NCBI RefSeq assembly: GCF_946479715.1
Contig: NZ_CAMLHF010000104.1
Span: 1-18,286 of the forward strand
Direction of reading: 5' to 3'
DNA: 18,286 bases
Origin: an uncultured Pedobacter sp.
GTDB lineage: Bacteria > Bacteroidota > Bacteroidia > Sphingobacteriales > Sphingobacteriaceae
Shown here: one piece after another, positions 7,401 to 13,982 of the stretch
How the letters are laid out: each line of letters starts with the position of its first letter
Numbering within the stretch: the first letter of the stretch is position 1
The notes under the pieces: generated by a model
What the model saw: the letters and a program-made list of their open reading frames with translations, nothing else
Told to the model about the DNA's origin: nothing
Database searches by the model: none
Translations under genes and position numbers: made by a program

Positions 7401-7442
7401 TAAAAAATATATCCTCCGAAATTAATGATCTCGGAGGATATA
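7401..7442 (-). terminator. Strong intrinsic terminator after the DUF4270 gene
   Basis: A perfect 12-bp stem has arms at 7408-7419 and 7431-7442 (TATATCCTCCGA / TCGGAGGATATA), an 11-nt loop, and a run of six Ts on the minus strand (7407-7402). It ends the GT5-like/DUF4270 transcript and lies only 19 nt before the glmS start. Confidence 0.85.
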
Positions 7443-7469
7443 AACACAATAGTGTATAAATAAATTTAG

Positions 7470-8912
7470 CTAGTCAATTCTGGTATAATAGATGTTTAGC
7501 TTAATGCCTTTTTCACCTGTTGCAGGAGTTGCAGTGTTTATAATTGACCTTGCTCCGGAAGTTAAAGAAGGGAAAACATTATACTCTGTAAGTGAGCTAG
7601 GCGCCAGGTAAGTGCCATAATCTACCGTCTTATTGTCAATTAAAGCCTGCAGGTAACTGGTTACAGTAAATATATATCTTTTGTTAGTGGTGTCATAGAA
7701 TCCACCAAATGCTGCTTCAGAGCCGGCATAGGTAGCAGGTGGTGTCGGATTGGCTTGTGTAGGACCTTCGTTGTCAGGAATATTTGCTCTCTGACCGGCT
7801 ATATCAAGTCTGTAAAGAGATAACCGCTGAGCAGCATTCCATGGCGATACATCTGTTCCGCTTTTAAGGTTAACAACCAATTCTGCTCTGTTAATTACTA
7901 CACGTGCATCTGCATTTCCAGCCTTTACCTTGTCTACAAAAGCTTTTAGATCAGGGAAAGAAATTTTATTCCTTACGCCAGAAAGTGCTTGTAAGTAAGT
8001 AACATCAAATGATGCCGTTGGCGCGTCTAATTGCGCTTTAACAGGTGTTCCGGTGTAATCATGTTTAACAGTTGCCGCTATAGGACCTGAACTTGACGAT
8101 ATTGGGAAATTAACTGCTACTGTATCTTTCTCGATAACGCTTGTTCCAACCTGTTTTTTATAATAAATCTGAAGATTCGCATCAGTTCCACCAAAATTGA
8201 TAAACATTACACCTCCAGGACCACTCGATGAGGTTTTGTTAACACTTACCTGCAGACCTTTAAATACTGCTGAGAATTTAGTGTTTGTTGCTCTTTTTGC
8301 TGAATCTACATTTAAAATGTGTTCCTGAATAAATGAATTACTAAGCTTTATCCTTATTTGTGGAACAACTGCCTTAAGCGTATCAGGTTTTCCTTTTACG
8401 ATGTCAGTAATTTTAAAAGGTGTTTTTGGTTTTATCTTAGTCGTAATAGAGCCTACCAGACTTTCTACTGGCCATACTTTATTACTTAAAAAGATCTTTT
8501 GTAAAGAAAGATCATCTTTAAGCTGGTGTACATTAAGGCTATAAACCGAAGTTGTTGTATCACCATAAAATTGAGTTGAGTAAGGTAAAACAAGGATTGC
8601 CGAATCCACGGTTGGTATTCCTCCAAAACTATAACTGGTTGAAGGAAGGCTTACCGTCATAGAAAGACTTGCTTCGGTAGTTCCAAAAGTAGCATCTCCG
8701 GTAATATAACCCAGGGGATGTCTTGCCAATCCAATTGATGCAGTAGCTGAATCAAGAACAGTCTTGGAATCAACCAGAACGGTATTGTCTAAAATACCTT
8801 TAATAGGAGAGTCGCCATCAGGTGTAAGGCCGATAGTATTGGCATCTTTACAAGATGCAAAAAGAAAAAGACCTATCAACAGGGTCAATAAGTCTAGTTT
8901 TATAAATTTCAT
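7470..8912 (-). CDS. DUF4270 family lipoprotein
   Basis: The 480-residue protein begins with a lipoprotein signal peptide: MKFIKLDLL, a hydrophobic core, and a lipobox ending LFASC with C21 as the lipidated residue. The mature part starts KDANTIGLTPDGDSP and is rich in Ser, Thr, Val and Asp with alternating β-strand patterns, as in a secreted β-rich protein. Length, lipobox and the motif-like stretches TTEASLSMTVSLP, DSAILVLPY and NRAELVVNL fit DUF4270 as I remember it, a Bacteroidota-specific family of unknown function. It follows the GT5-like gene by 18 nt, an arrangement I recall as recurrent in this phylum, and ends in a strong terminator. I infer an outer-membrane or periplasmic face; no enzyme motif is visible. 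Confidence 0.85.
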   Translation of the reverse strand: MKFIKLDLLTLLIGLFLFASCKDANTIGLTPDGDSPIKGILDNTVLVDSKTVLDSATASIGLARHPLGYITGDATFGTTEASLSMTVSLPSTSYSFGGIPTVDSAILVLPYSTQFYGDTTTSVYSLNVHQLKDDLSLQKIFLSNKVWPVESLVGSITTKIKPKTPFKITDIVKGKPDTLKAVVPQIRIKLSNSFIQEHILNVDSAKRATNTKFSAVFKGLQVSVNKTSSSGPGGVMFINFGGTDANLQIYYKKQVGTSVIEKDTVAVNFPISSSSGPIAATVKHDYTGTPVKAQLDAPTASFDVTYLQALSGVRNKISFPDLKAFVDKVKAGNADARVVINRAELVVNLKSGTDVSPWNAAQRLSLYRLDIAGQRANIPDNEGPTQANPTPPATYAGSEAAFGGFYDTTNKRYIFTVTSYLQALIDNKTVDYGTYLAPSSLTEYNVFPSLTSGARSIINTATPATGEKGIKLNIYYTRID

Positions 8913-8930
8913 ATTTTAGAATACCTGAGT

Positions 8931-9761
8931 TTAAGCTATTGAAACCAATTCTTCATCCGAAATCTCTTCATATAATGAGTAGAAGTTTTCGAAATTTTCG
9001 GTTAAATTAAAAGCTAAAGTTGGCTTATTAGAATCTTTAACAAATTTTAACACATCAGCATTGATGTTTTCATCAGCTAAAACTACTGCGTCAGAATAAG
9101 TTACAGCTCCAATATGCAAGGCACTACAATCTGCTTTTTCAAATACTTTAGTATCCTCAACAGTCATAGAGTTCATTACTGCTTTTTTATACAGATCAGT
9201 ATTCATTGTTTCAGAGAAACAGTCCTCATAAATTGAATACACCACTTTTGAATTTTTAAAAGTAGGATCGTTTTTGTAAGTAGTTTTAATGTATGCAGGT
9301 ACTAAAGATGTCATCCAGCCGTGGCAATGAACGATATCTGGAGACCAGCCTAATTTCTTAACAGTTTCAAGTGCACCTTTACAGAAGAAAATTGTTCTTT
9401 CATCATTATCAGCGTAGAACTTGTCTTCCTTATCCCTAAATACATACTTGCGTTGGAAATAATCTTCATTATCCAGGAAGTAAACTTGCATCCTTGCTGC
9501 CGGAATTGAGGCAACTTTAATGATCAACGGGTTATCATTGTCATCAATAATAATGTTCATGCCCGAAAGACGGATAACCTCGTGTAATCTGTTCCTTCTT
9601 TCATTAATGTTTCCAAACCTTGGCATTAAAATACGGATTTCAAATCCTTTATCCTGCATTGCCTGAGGTAACTGACGGGTAATTTCTGAAATCTTTGTGA
9701 GTTCAAGGAAAGGCGACATCTCGTGTGTAACAATCAGTAGCTTCGTTTTGGCCATCTCCAT
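8931..9761 (-). CDS. Short GT5-domain protein annotated as glycogen/starch synthase; probably not a functional synthase
   Basis: The 276-residue protein matches only the N-terminal half of glycogen synthase GlgA (family GT5), which is normally about 470-500 residues. It keeps the framework of that fold (LLIVTHEMSPF at 8-18, LPQAMQDKGFEIRILMPRFGNI, DIVHCHGWMTSLVPAYIK). The ADP-glucose-binding loop KTGGL is replaced by ELTKI (20-24), so the key lysine and both glycines are lost, HDW is HGW, and the whole C-terminal Rossmann domain is missing. The reading frame is open and clean, so it is not a recent pseudogene. It starts an operon with the DUF4270 lipoprotein (18 nt gap) and has a good promoter. 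The ATG at 9753-9755 (MAKTKLL) is an equally good start. The 'glycogen synthase' label is probably misleading; I infer a binding or regulatory role. Confidence 0.85.
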   Translation of the reverse strand: MEMAKTKLLIVTHEMSPFLELTKISEITRQLPQAMQDKGFEIRILMPRFGNINERRNRLHEVIRLSGMNIIIDDNDNPLIIKVASIPAARMQVYFLDNEDYFQRKYVFRDKEDKFYADNDERTIFFCKGALETVKKLGWSPDIVHCHGWMTSLVPAYIKTTYKNDPTFKNSKVVYSIYEDCFSETMNTDLYKKAVMNSMTVEDTKVFEKADCSALHIGAVTYSDAVVLADENINADVLKFVKDSNKPTLAFNLTENFENFYSLYEEISDEELVSIA

Positions 9762-9805
9762 ATTCGTAAATAAAAATTTATGTTAAAGAAAAGATTATCA
9801 AGGGG

Positions 9806-9836
9806 CAAAGGTAAGCAAAATAATAACATTTATCAA
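9806..9836 (-). promoter_or_regulatory. Promoter of the GT5-like/DUF4270 operon
   Basis: On the minus strand a TTG (9834-9836) is followed after 20 nt by TACCTTTG (9806-9813), an exact match to the Bacteroidota TTG-N19-21-TAnnTTTG promoter. It gives a leader of about 40 nt. This is the best promoter match in the window. Confidence 0.65.
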
Positions 9837-9853
9837 TATAATACGCAAGATGT

Positions 9854-9884
9854 TTTGTTGGGAATGGATAAATAACCAACTTTG
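9854..9884 (+). promoter_or_regulatory. Promoter of panC
   Basis: TTTG at 9854-9857 is followed after a 19-nt spacer by CAACTTTG at 9877-9884, one mismatch to TAnnTTTG. It lies 24 nt before the panC start and is back-to-back with the promoter of the GT5-like gene. Confidence 0.5.
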
Positions 9885-9908
9885 CCCCCTGAAATTTTAT
9901 AAGCTGGT

Positions 9909-10748
9909 TTGGAAGTACTAAATACTATTGCGGCGTTAAAGTCGTTGCTCGGCCCAATTAAATTGGCTCAGCAGAAAATTGCTTTAGTGCCAACTATGGG
10001 TGCGCTGCACAAGGGTCATGTGTCGTTAATAAAGATGGCTCAAAAGCAGGCTGATATAGTGGTTTGCAGCATATTTGTGAACCCTACTCAATTTACAGAT
10101 CCTAAAGATTTAGAGAAATATCCACGCCCGCTGGAGCACGATATGGCTATGCTTAAAGATGCCGGATGTGATGTGGTATTTATGCCCTCGGTTAAGGAAA
10201 TGTATCCTACCGAAGAGAAATGGCATATTGATCTGGGACCTGCAGAGTTTCTTTTAGAAGGTGAATTTAGAAAAGGGCACTACCAGGGAGTAACTCAAAT
10301 TGTAAAAAAACTGTTTGATGCGGTAAGTCCGGATGTCGCGTTCTTTGGACAAAAGGACTATCAACAAGTATTGATGATTCAAAACATGGTTGCCTATTTC
10401 AATCTTCCGGTTCAAATCATTTCTTGTCCGATTATAAGAGAAGACGATGGGCTGGCCATGAGTTCAAGAAATATACATCTTAGTGCTATCGACAGAAAAA
10501 ATGCGTTAGTATTAAGCAAGGCGCTTACCTATGTAAGTGATAATTTCAAAAGCAAAAGTATTCCCGAGCTTTTAGAGAAAGCCAGGCAGCTAATTGAAGA
10601 AACACCCGGGGTGGAGCTTGACTATTTTACAATTGCCGATGGAAAAACATTACTTCCTGAGACAAATAAAAATGATCAGAATATTATAGCTCTTGTGGCT
10701 GCCAAAGTAGGGCAAACAAGGCTTATCGATAATATGATACTTAGCTGA
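9909..10748 (+). CDS. panC: Pantothenate synthetase (pantoate-beta-alanine ligase)
   Basis: Joins pantoate and β-alanine with ATP to give pantothenate, the CoA precursor. The 279-residue length is typical. Motifs are PTMGALHKGH (28-37, the HIGH-type ATP site), FVNPTQF (56-62), FFGQKDYQQ (145-153) and REDDGLAMSSRN (177-188). The start must be the TTG at 9909: an in-frame stop lies at 9900-9902 and the next in-frame ATG is M30 inside the ATP site. panD follows after 45 nt and supplies β-alanine, so the two genes work in consecutive steps; panD also shows its own promoter box. Confidence 0.96.
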   Translation: MEVLNTIAALKSLLGPIKLAQQKIALVPTMGALHKGHVSLIKMAQKQADIVVCSIFVNPTQFTDPKDLEKYPRPLEHDMAMLKDAGCDVVFMPSVKEMYPTEEKWHIDLGPAEFLLEGEFRKGHYQGVTQIVKKLFDAVSPDVAFFGQKDYQQVLMIQNMVAYFNLPVQIISCPIIREDDGLAMSSRNIHLSAIDRKNALVLSKALTYVSDNFKSKSIPELLEKARQLIEETPGVELDYFTIADGKTLLPETNKNDQNIIALVAAKVGQTRLIDNMILS

Positions 10749-10781
10749 AAAACGGAAAACCATTCATTCAGAAACTTTATC

Positions 10782-10789
10782 TAACTTTG
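10782..10789 (+). promoter_or_regulatory. Promoter -7 box for panD (leaderless arrangement)
   Basis: TAACTTTG matches TAnnTTTG and ends 4 nt before the panD ATG. No TTG is seen at the -33 distance. If used, the mRNA would begin at or next to the start codon; panD may also be read from panC. Confidence 0.45.
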
Positions 10790-10793
10790 CGTC

Positions 10794-11144
10794 ATGATTA
10801 TCGAGATATTAAAATCGAAGATCCACCGTGTTAAAGTAACACAGGCAGAACTGAATTACGTTGGAAGCATTACCATAGATGAAGATCTAATGGATGCTGC
10901 CCAAATTATTGCAAACGAGAAAGTGCAGATCGTAAATAACAATAACGGCGAGCGTTTCGAAACCTATGTAATAAAAGGTGAAAGAGGAACAGGAACCGTT
11001 TGTTTAAATGGAGCTACAGCCCGTAAAGTTCAGGTGGGTGATATTCTTATCATCATGTCTTACGGATCTTTACCAATAGAGGAAGCGAAAAAATATCACC
11101 CGATATTGGTTTTCCCTGATGATAATAACCATTTGCTGAAATAG
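10794..11144 (+). CDS. panD: Aspartate 1-decarboxylase (pyruvoyl enzyme precursor)
   Basis: Decarboxylates aspartate to β-alanine for pantothenate synthesis. The 116-residue proenzyme has the self-cleavage site Y22-V23-G24-S25, where S25 becomes the pyruvoyl cofactor. Other family residues are present: K9, R54, Y58 (ETYVI) and N72 (CLNGAT). The C-terminal stretch [21 protein letters not shown] is characteristic. It follows panC, whose product uses the β-alanine. Length and motifs are normal. Confidence 0.97.
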   Translation: MIIEILKSKIHRVKVTQAELNYVGSITIDEDLMDAAQIIANEKVQIVNNNNGERFETYVIKGERGTGTVCLNGATARKVQVGDILIIMSYGSLPIEEAKKYHPILVFPDDNNHLLK

Positions 11145-11204
11145 GCTGTAATTACATTATAAAAAATAATACTATGCTACCATAGTAATTTGGTTGAGAA
11201 ATAC

Positions 11205-11212
11205 TAAATTTG
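11205..11212 (+). promoter_or_regulatory. Promoter -7 box for the acyl-CoA dehydrogenase gene
   Basis: TAAATTTG matches TAnnTTTG, 30 nt before the ATG at 11243. It overlaps a TTG at 11210 that could otherwise be taken as the start, which argues for the ATG. A short hairpin (ACTATG-ctac-CATAGT, 11171-11186) just upstream may end the panD transcript but lacks a T-run. Confidence 0.45.
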
Positions 11213-11242
11213 GCGGTACGTATTTTTTTATTATATATAATT

Positions 11243-12382
11243 ATGCTATTTCAACTAAGTGAAGAACAATTGATGATTCAGCAGGCCGCAAGGGATTTTG
11301 CACAAAATGAACTTAAGCCTGGAGTTATTGAAAGAGATGAACACCAGAAATTTCCGGCAGAACAAGTGAAAAAACTTGGTGAGCTGGGCTTTTTAGGAAT
11401 GATGGTTTCGGAAAAATACAATGGTAGCGGTATGGATGCAGTTTCATACGTACTGGTAATGGAAGAGCTGTCTAAAGTAGATGCATCAGCATCTGTAGTT
11501 GTTTCTGTAAACAACTCTTTGGTATGTTACGGTTTAGAGGCGTTCGGTTCTGAAGCCCAAAAAGAAAAATATTTAAAGCCTTTGGCGTCCGGAGAAAAGA
11601 TCGGGGCCTTTTGTTTGTCGGAGCCCGAAGCAGGTTCTGATGCAACATCGCAGCAAACAATTGCCGAGGATAAAGGCGATTATTACCTGCTAAATGGCAC
11701 CAAGAACTGGATTACCAATGGTGGTACAGCTTCAACATATCTTGTAATTGCACAAACAAATAAAGCGTTAAAACATAAAGGAATAAATGCATTTATAGTA
11801 GAGAAAGGCATGGAAGGTTTTACGGTTGGCCCAAAAGAAAACAAATTGGGTATCCGTGGATCTGATACACATTCTCTAATGTTTAACGACGTTAAAGTGC
11901 CAAAAGAAAATAGAATTGGTGAAGATGGATTTGGATTTAAGTTTGCCATGAAAACGCTTGAGGGCGGTAGAATTGGCATTGCAGCACAAGCCCTTGGTAT
12001 TGCAGCCGGAGCTTACGAGTTGGCACTGAACTATGCAAAACAACGTAAATCTTTTGGTAAACCCATTGCAGAACATCAGGCGATAGCCTTTAAATTGGCA
12101 GATATGGCCACTAACATTGAAGCAGCAAGAATGTTGGTGTATAAAGCAGCATGGTTAAAAGACCAGGGGCAATCCTACACACTTGCCGGCTCAATGGCTA
12201 AGCTGTATGCTTCAAAAGTAGCCATGGATGTAACAGTTGAAGCGGTTCAGATACACGGCGGTTATGGATTCGTAAAAGAGTATCATGTTGAGCGATTGAT
12301 GCGTGACGCTAAGATCACCCAGATTTACGAAGGAACTTCTGAAATTCAAAAAATGGTAATCTCCAGAGAGATCATCCGTTAA
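11243..12382 (+). CDS. Acyl-CoA dehydrogenase (short-chain/butyryl-CoA type)
   Basis: FAD-dependent enzyme that oxidises acyl-CoA to trans-2-enoyl-CoA in β-oxidation, passing electrons to ETF. From the ATG at 11243 it has 379 residues, normal for the family. Signatures are FCLSEPEAGSDA and the FAD-contact WITNGG in the β-domain, RIGIAAQALGIA and QRKSFGKPIAEHQAIAFKLAD in the C-terminal helices, and IYEGTSEIQ near the end with E363 as the catalytic base in the position used by short- and medium-chain enzymes. A longer frame from TTG 11210 would add MAVRIFLLYII, which is not family-like and begins inside the promoter box, so I reject it. Substrate chain length cannot be fixed from sequence; the similarity looks closest to butyryl-CoA dehydrogenases. 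Confidence 0.94.
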   Translation: MLFQLSEEQLMIQQAARDFAQNELKPGVIERDEHQKFPAEQVKKLGELGFLGMMVSEKYNGSGMDAVSYVLVMEELSKVDASASVVVSVNNSLVCYGLEAFGSEAQKEKYLKPLASGEKIGAFCLSEPEAGSDATSQQTIAEDKGDYYLLNGTKNWITNGGTASTYLVIAQTNKALKHKGINAFIVEKGMEGFTVGPKENKLGIRGSDTHSLMFNDVKVPKENRIGEDGFGFKFAMKTLEGGRIGIAAQALGIAAGAYELALNYAKQRKSFGKPIAEHQAIAFKLADMATNIEAARMLVYKAAWLKDQGQSYTLAGSMAKLYASKVAMDVTVEAVQIHGGYGFVKEYHVERLMRDAKITQIYEGTSEIQKMVISREIIR

Positions 12383-12396
12383 ATAATCGTAATTAT

Positions 12397-12404
12397 TATC
12401 TTTG
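12397..12404 (+). promoter_or_regulatory. Promoter -7 box for the small membrane protein gene
   Basis: TATCTTTG matches TAnnTTTG and ends 7 nt before the ATG at 12412. No TTG at the -33 distance. The predicted leader is only a few nucleotides. Confidence 0.45.
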
Positions 12405-12411
12405 TTTTTAT

Positions 12412-12618
12412 ATGCCCGAAATCCTCCTTTTATGCGTTATGTTAATTCCGCAGATTGTGGCTGGGATACTTGCGAAAAGTATGGGCAGGAAATTTTGGTT
12501 CTGGTTTTTTATCTCCTTTCTCATTCCTATCATTTCATTAATAGTACTGCTGTTTTTAGAAGATAAAAGTGAGCAAAGCGGGTATGAACTGGCCGACCAT
12601 GTAAAAGAAAAAAATTAA
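12412..12618 (+). CDS. Small two-helix membrane protein, unknown function
   Basis: The 68-residue protein has two hydrophobic segments, about residues 3-20 and 29-49, joined by a short basic turn (KSMGRKFW), and a charged C-terminal tail (EDKSEQSGYELADHVKEKN). The pattern suggests a helical hairpin in the inner membrane with both ends on the same side. The promoter box before it and the MazG-like gene 27 nt after it suggest a two-gene unit. I do not recognise the family; the aromatic-rich second helix resembles small PLDc_N-like or superinfection-immunity-like hairpins, but this is not strong enough for a name. Confidence 0.7.
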   Translation: MPEILLLCVMLIPQIVAGILAKSMGRKFWFWFFISFLIPIISLIVLLFLEDKSEQSGYELADHVKEKN

Positions 12619-12645
12619 AGGAATTTTATAAATCAATATTAAAGC

Positions 12646-13110
12646 ATGAAAGAGTCAAACTCATTGAATCAGGTAGCCGAATTTCACAGAACGTTTAAGC
12701 ACCCCATAGAGAATTCGCCCATTATTCCATCAAAACAAAGAAGTGACTTAAGAGTTTCATTGCTTGTTGAAGAAGTGAAGGAGTTACAACAAGCCATTGA
12801 AGAGAATAATCTGGTTGAGGTAGCAGATGCTCTATGCGATATACAGTATGTATTAGCTGGTGCTATTTTAGAGTTTGGGCTTGCGGATAAATTTAAAGAC
12901 CTGTTTGATGAAGTACACCGTTCAAATATGAGTAAGGCATGCAAGTCTGAAGAGGAGGCAAATGAAACAATAGCACATTATAAAGCTAAGGATGATAGCG
13001 ATTCCTATTTTAAAGAGGAAGATTCGTTGTTTTTAGTATACAGAACTAAAGACAACAAGACATTGAAATCTATAAATTACTCTCCTGCCGATCTTCAAAG
13101 CATTCTTTAG
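12646..13110 (+). CDS. MazG-like nucleoside triphosphate pyrophosphohydrolase
   Basis: All-alpha NTP pyrophosphohydrolase of the MazG/PRA-PH superfamily, 154 residues. These enzymes hydrolyse (d)NTPs to NMP and pyrophosphate and are thought to clean the nucleotide pool. The Mg-binding signature is clear: E42-E43-x-x-E46 in VEEVKELQQAIEE, then E58-x-x-D61 in EVADALCDIQYV. A third helix (DLFDEVHRSNMSK) matches the family consensus for the substrate helix. A C-terminal extension (about 105-154) ends with a strand-rich stretch (SLFLVYRTKDNKTL). It follows the small membrane protein by 27 nt with no promoter box between. The specific substrate is unknown. Confidence 0.88.
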   Translation: MKESNSLNQVAEFHRTFKHPIENSPIIPSKQRSDLRVSLLVEEVKELQQAIEENNLVEVADALCDIQYVLAGAILEFGLADKFKDLFDEVHRSNMSKACKSEEEANETIAHYKAKDDSDSYFKEEDSLFLVYRTKDNKTLKSINYSPADLQSIL

Positions 13111-13124
13111 AGAATGTGGTAATG

Positions 13125-13154
13125 CCGTCATCTCTACGATAGGAGAGATGACGG
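13125..13154. terminator. Bidirectional hairpin between convergent genes
   Basis: A perfect 11-bp stem (CCGTCATCTCT at 13125-13135 with AGAGATGACGG at 13144-13154) has an 8-nt loop. It lies 14 nt after the MazG-like gene on the plus strand and 10 nt after the PF04020-type gene on the minus strand. There is no long T-run on either side, so it may act as a mRNA 3' end stabiliser or a weak terminator. Confidence 0.6.
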
Positions 13155-13164
13155 TAACTTGAAT

Positions 13165-13512
13165 TTAATCTTTTTCAGAACCTGCAATAGCTCCGAATAT
13201 AGCCTTGATCAAGGCTATTACAATTGCTAAAAGTGCCGCTGCCCAAAATCCGGTAGTATTAAATCCAGCCATCAGGTAGTCAACCAATAATATCATTAAA
13301 ACAGTGATAACGAACGACATCAATCCTAACGTAAGGAAGTTGATGGGGAATGTAAACAAACGCAAAATAAGGCCGATTGTTGAATTTGCCAGCGCAATTA
13401 ATATGGCTGCAATAATTGCAGATCCGTAACCATCTACCTGTACCCCTGGTACAATCTTGGCTCCCAGAAATACTGCAAGACCCATTAATAAAATTTCTAC
13501 AATTAGTTTCAT
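13165..13512 (-). CDS. Four-helix membrane protein of the PF04020 (phage holin superfamily IV) type
   Basis: The 115-residue protein is nearly all hydrophobic, with about four transmembrane helices (roughly 3-19, 30-52, 57-83 and 88-110). The block LANSTIGLILRLFTFPINFL followed by TLGL is the conserved core of PF04020, which databases label 'phage holin family' although it is a common chromosomal membrane protein. There are no phage genes nearby, so lysis is an unlikely job. The gene is divergent from the lipoprotein gene with only 18 nt between start codons, so both promoters must overlap the neighbouring gene. Function is unknown. Confidence 0.85.
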   Translation of the reverse strand: MKLIVEILLMGLAVFLGAKIVPGVQVDGYGSAIIAAILIALANSTIGLILRLFTFPINFLTLGLMSFVITVLMILLVDYLMAGFNTTGFWAAALLAIVIALIKAIFGAIAGSEKD

Positions 13513-13530
13513 AAAGCTTAATTTAGTGTT

Positions 13531-13965
13531 ATGGTTAAATTTTTTGTTAGGATACTGATGGCGTGCTGTGCCATTTCCTCTGTTTTTTCGTGTACATCAA
13601 CAAATAGTAAGCCACTTTTAATAGGTTTCTCGGCCGATAGCTCATCTATTGTGTTTGATAATATAGATCAACCGGGGCTTTTGCAACTTAAAAATGCACC
13701 CGCTACAGACTCTGTTTTTTACGATGTGATTTCGGTTTTGCAAACACCATCTGAGAAAGATACGGCCATAAAAGAGATGCCCGTTAAGGGCCAAATACGC
13801 ATTAATGGTGAGGAAGTGGTGTTTGTTCCCGAAGAACCATTTGTGAAAGGCAGGGATTATTTAATTATTACTTATTTGAATGCGCGCTTCGGCAATGCCG
13901 AAGATATTATGAAGGGCAAGGTGAATTATAGCATAAAGCCTTTGCAGAAATTATTAACCAGATAA
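13531..13965 (+). CDS. Small lipoprotein, unknown function
   Basis: The 144-residue protein starts with a lipoprotein signal (MVKFFVRILMACCAISSVFSC), with C21 as the likely lipidated residue. The mature part begins TSTNSKPLLIGFSADSSSI. It looks β-rich, with pairs such as KGQIRINGEEVVFVPEEPF and GRDYLIITYLNA that resemble an immunoglobulin-like or Big-type fold; this is impression, not a match. It is divergent from the PF04020-type gene. A near-match TAATTTAG (13519-13526, one mismatch to TAnnTTTG) ends 4 nt before the ATG. I do not recognise the family. Confidence 0.75.
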   Translation: MVKFFVRILMACCAISSVFSCTSTNSKPLLIGFSADSSSIVFDNIDQPGLLQLKNAPATDSVFYDVISVLQTPSEKDTAIKEMPVKGQIRINGEEVVFVPEEPFVKGRDYLIITYLNARFGNAEDIMKGKVNYSIKPLQKLLTR

Positions 13966-13982
13966 TAACTTCTGCTCACATA

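Noticed and set aside
7389..7442. glmS ribozyme/riboswitch or GGAGG Shine-Dalgarno sequence upstream of glmS
   Set aside because: The region is too short and lacks the ribozyme core; the GGAGG belongs to the terminator stem about 25 nt or more from the ATG, and this phylum does not use strong Shine-Dalgarno signals.
11210..11242. N-terminal extension of the acyl-CoA dehydrogenase from TTG 11210
   Set aside because: The TTG lies within the TAAATTTG promoter box and the added residues do not match the family; ATG 11243 fits.
13165..13512. Prophage remnant suggested by the 'phage holin' family name
   Set aside because: PF04020 proteins are common chromosomal membrane proteins; no other phage-like gene, att site or composition shift is present.
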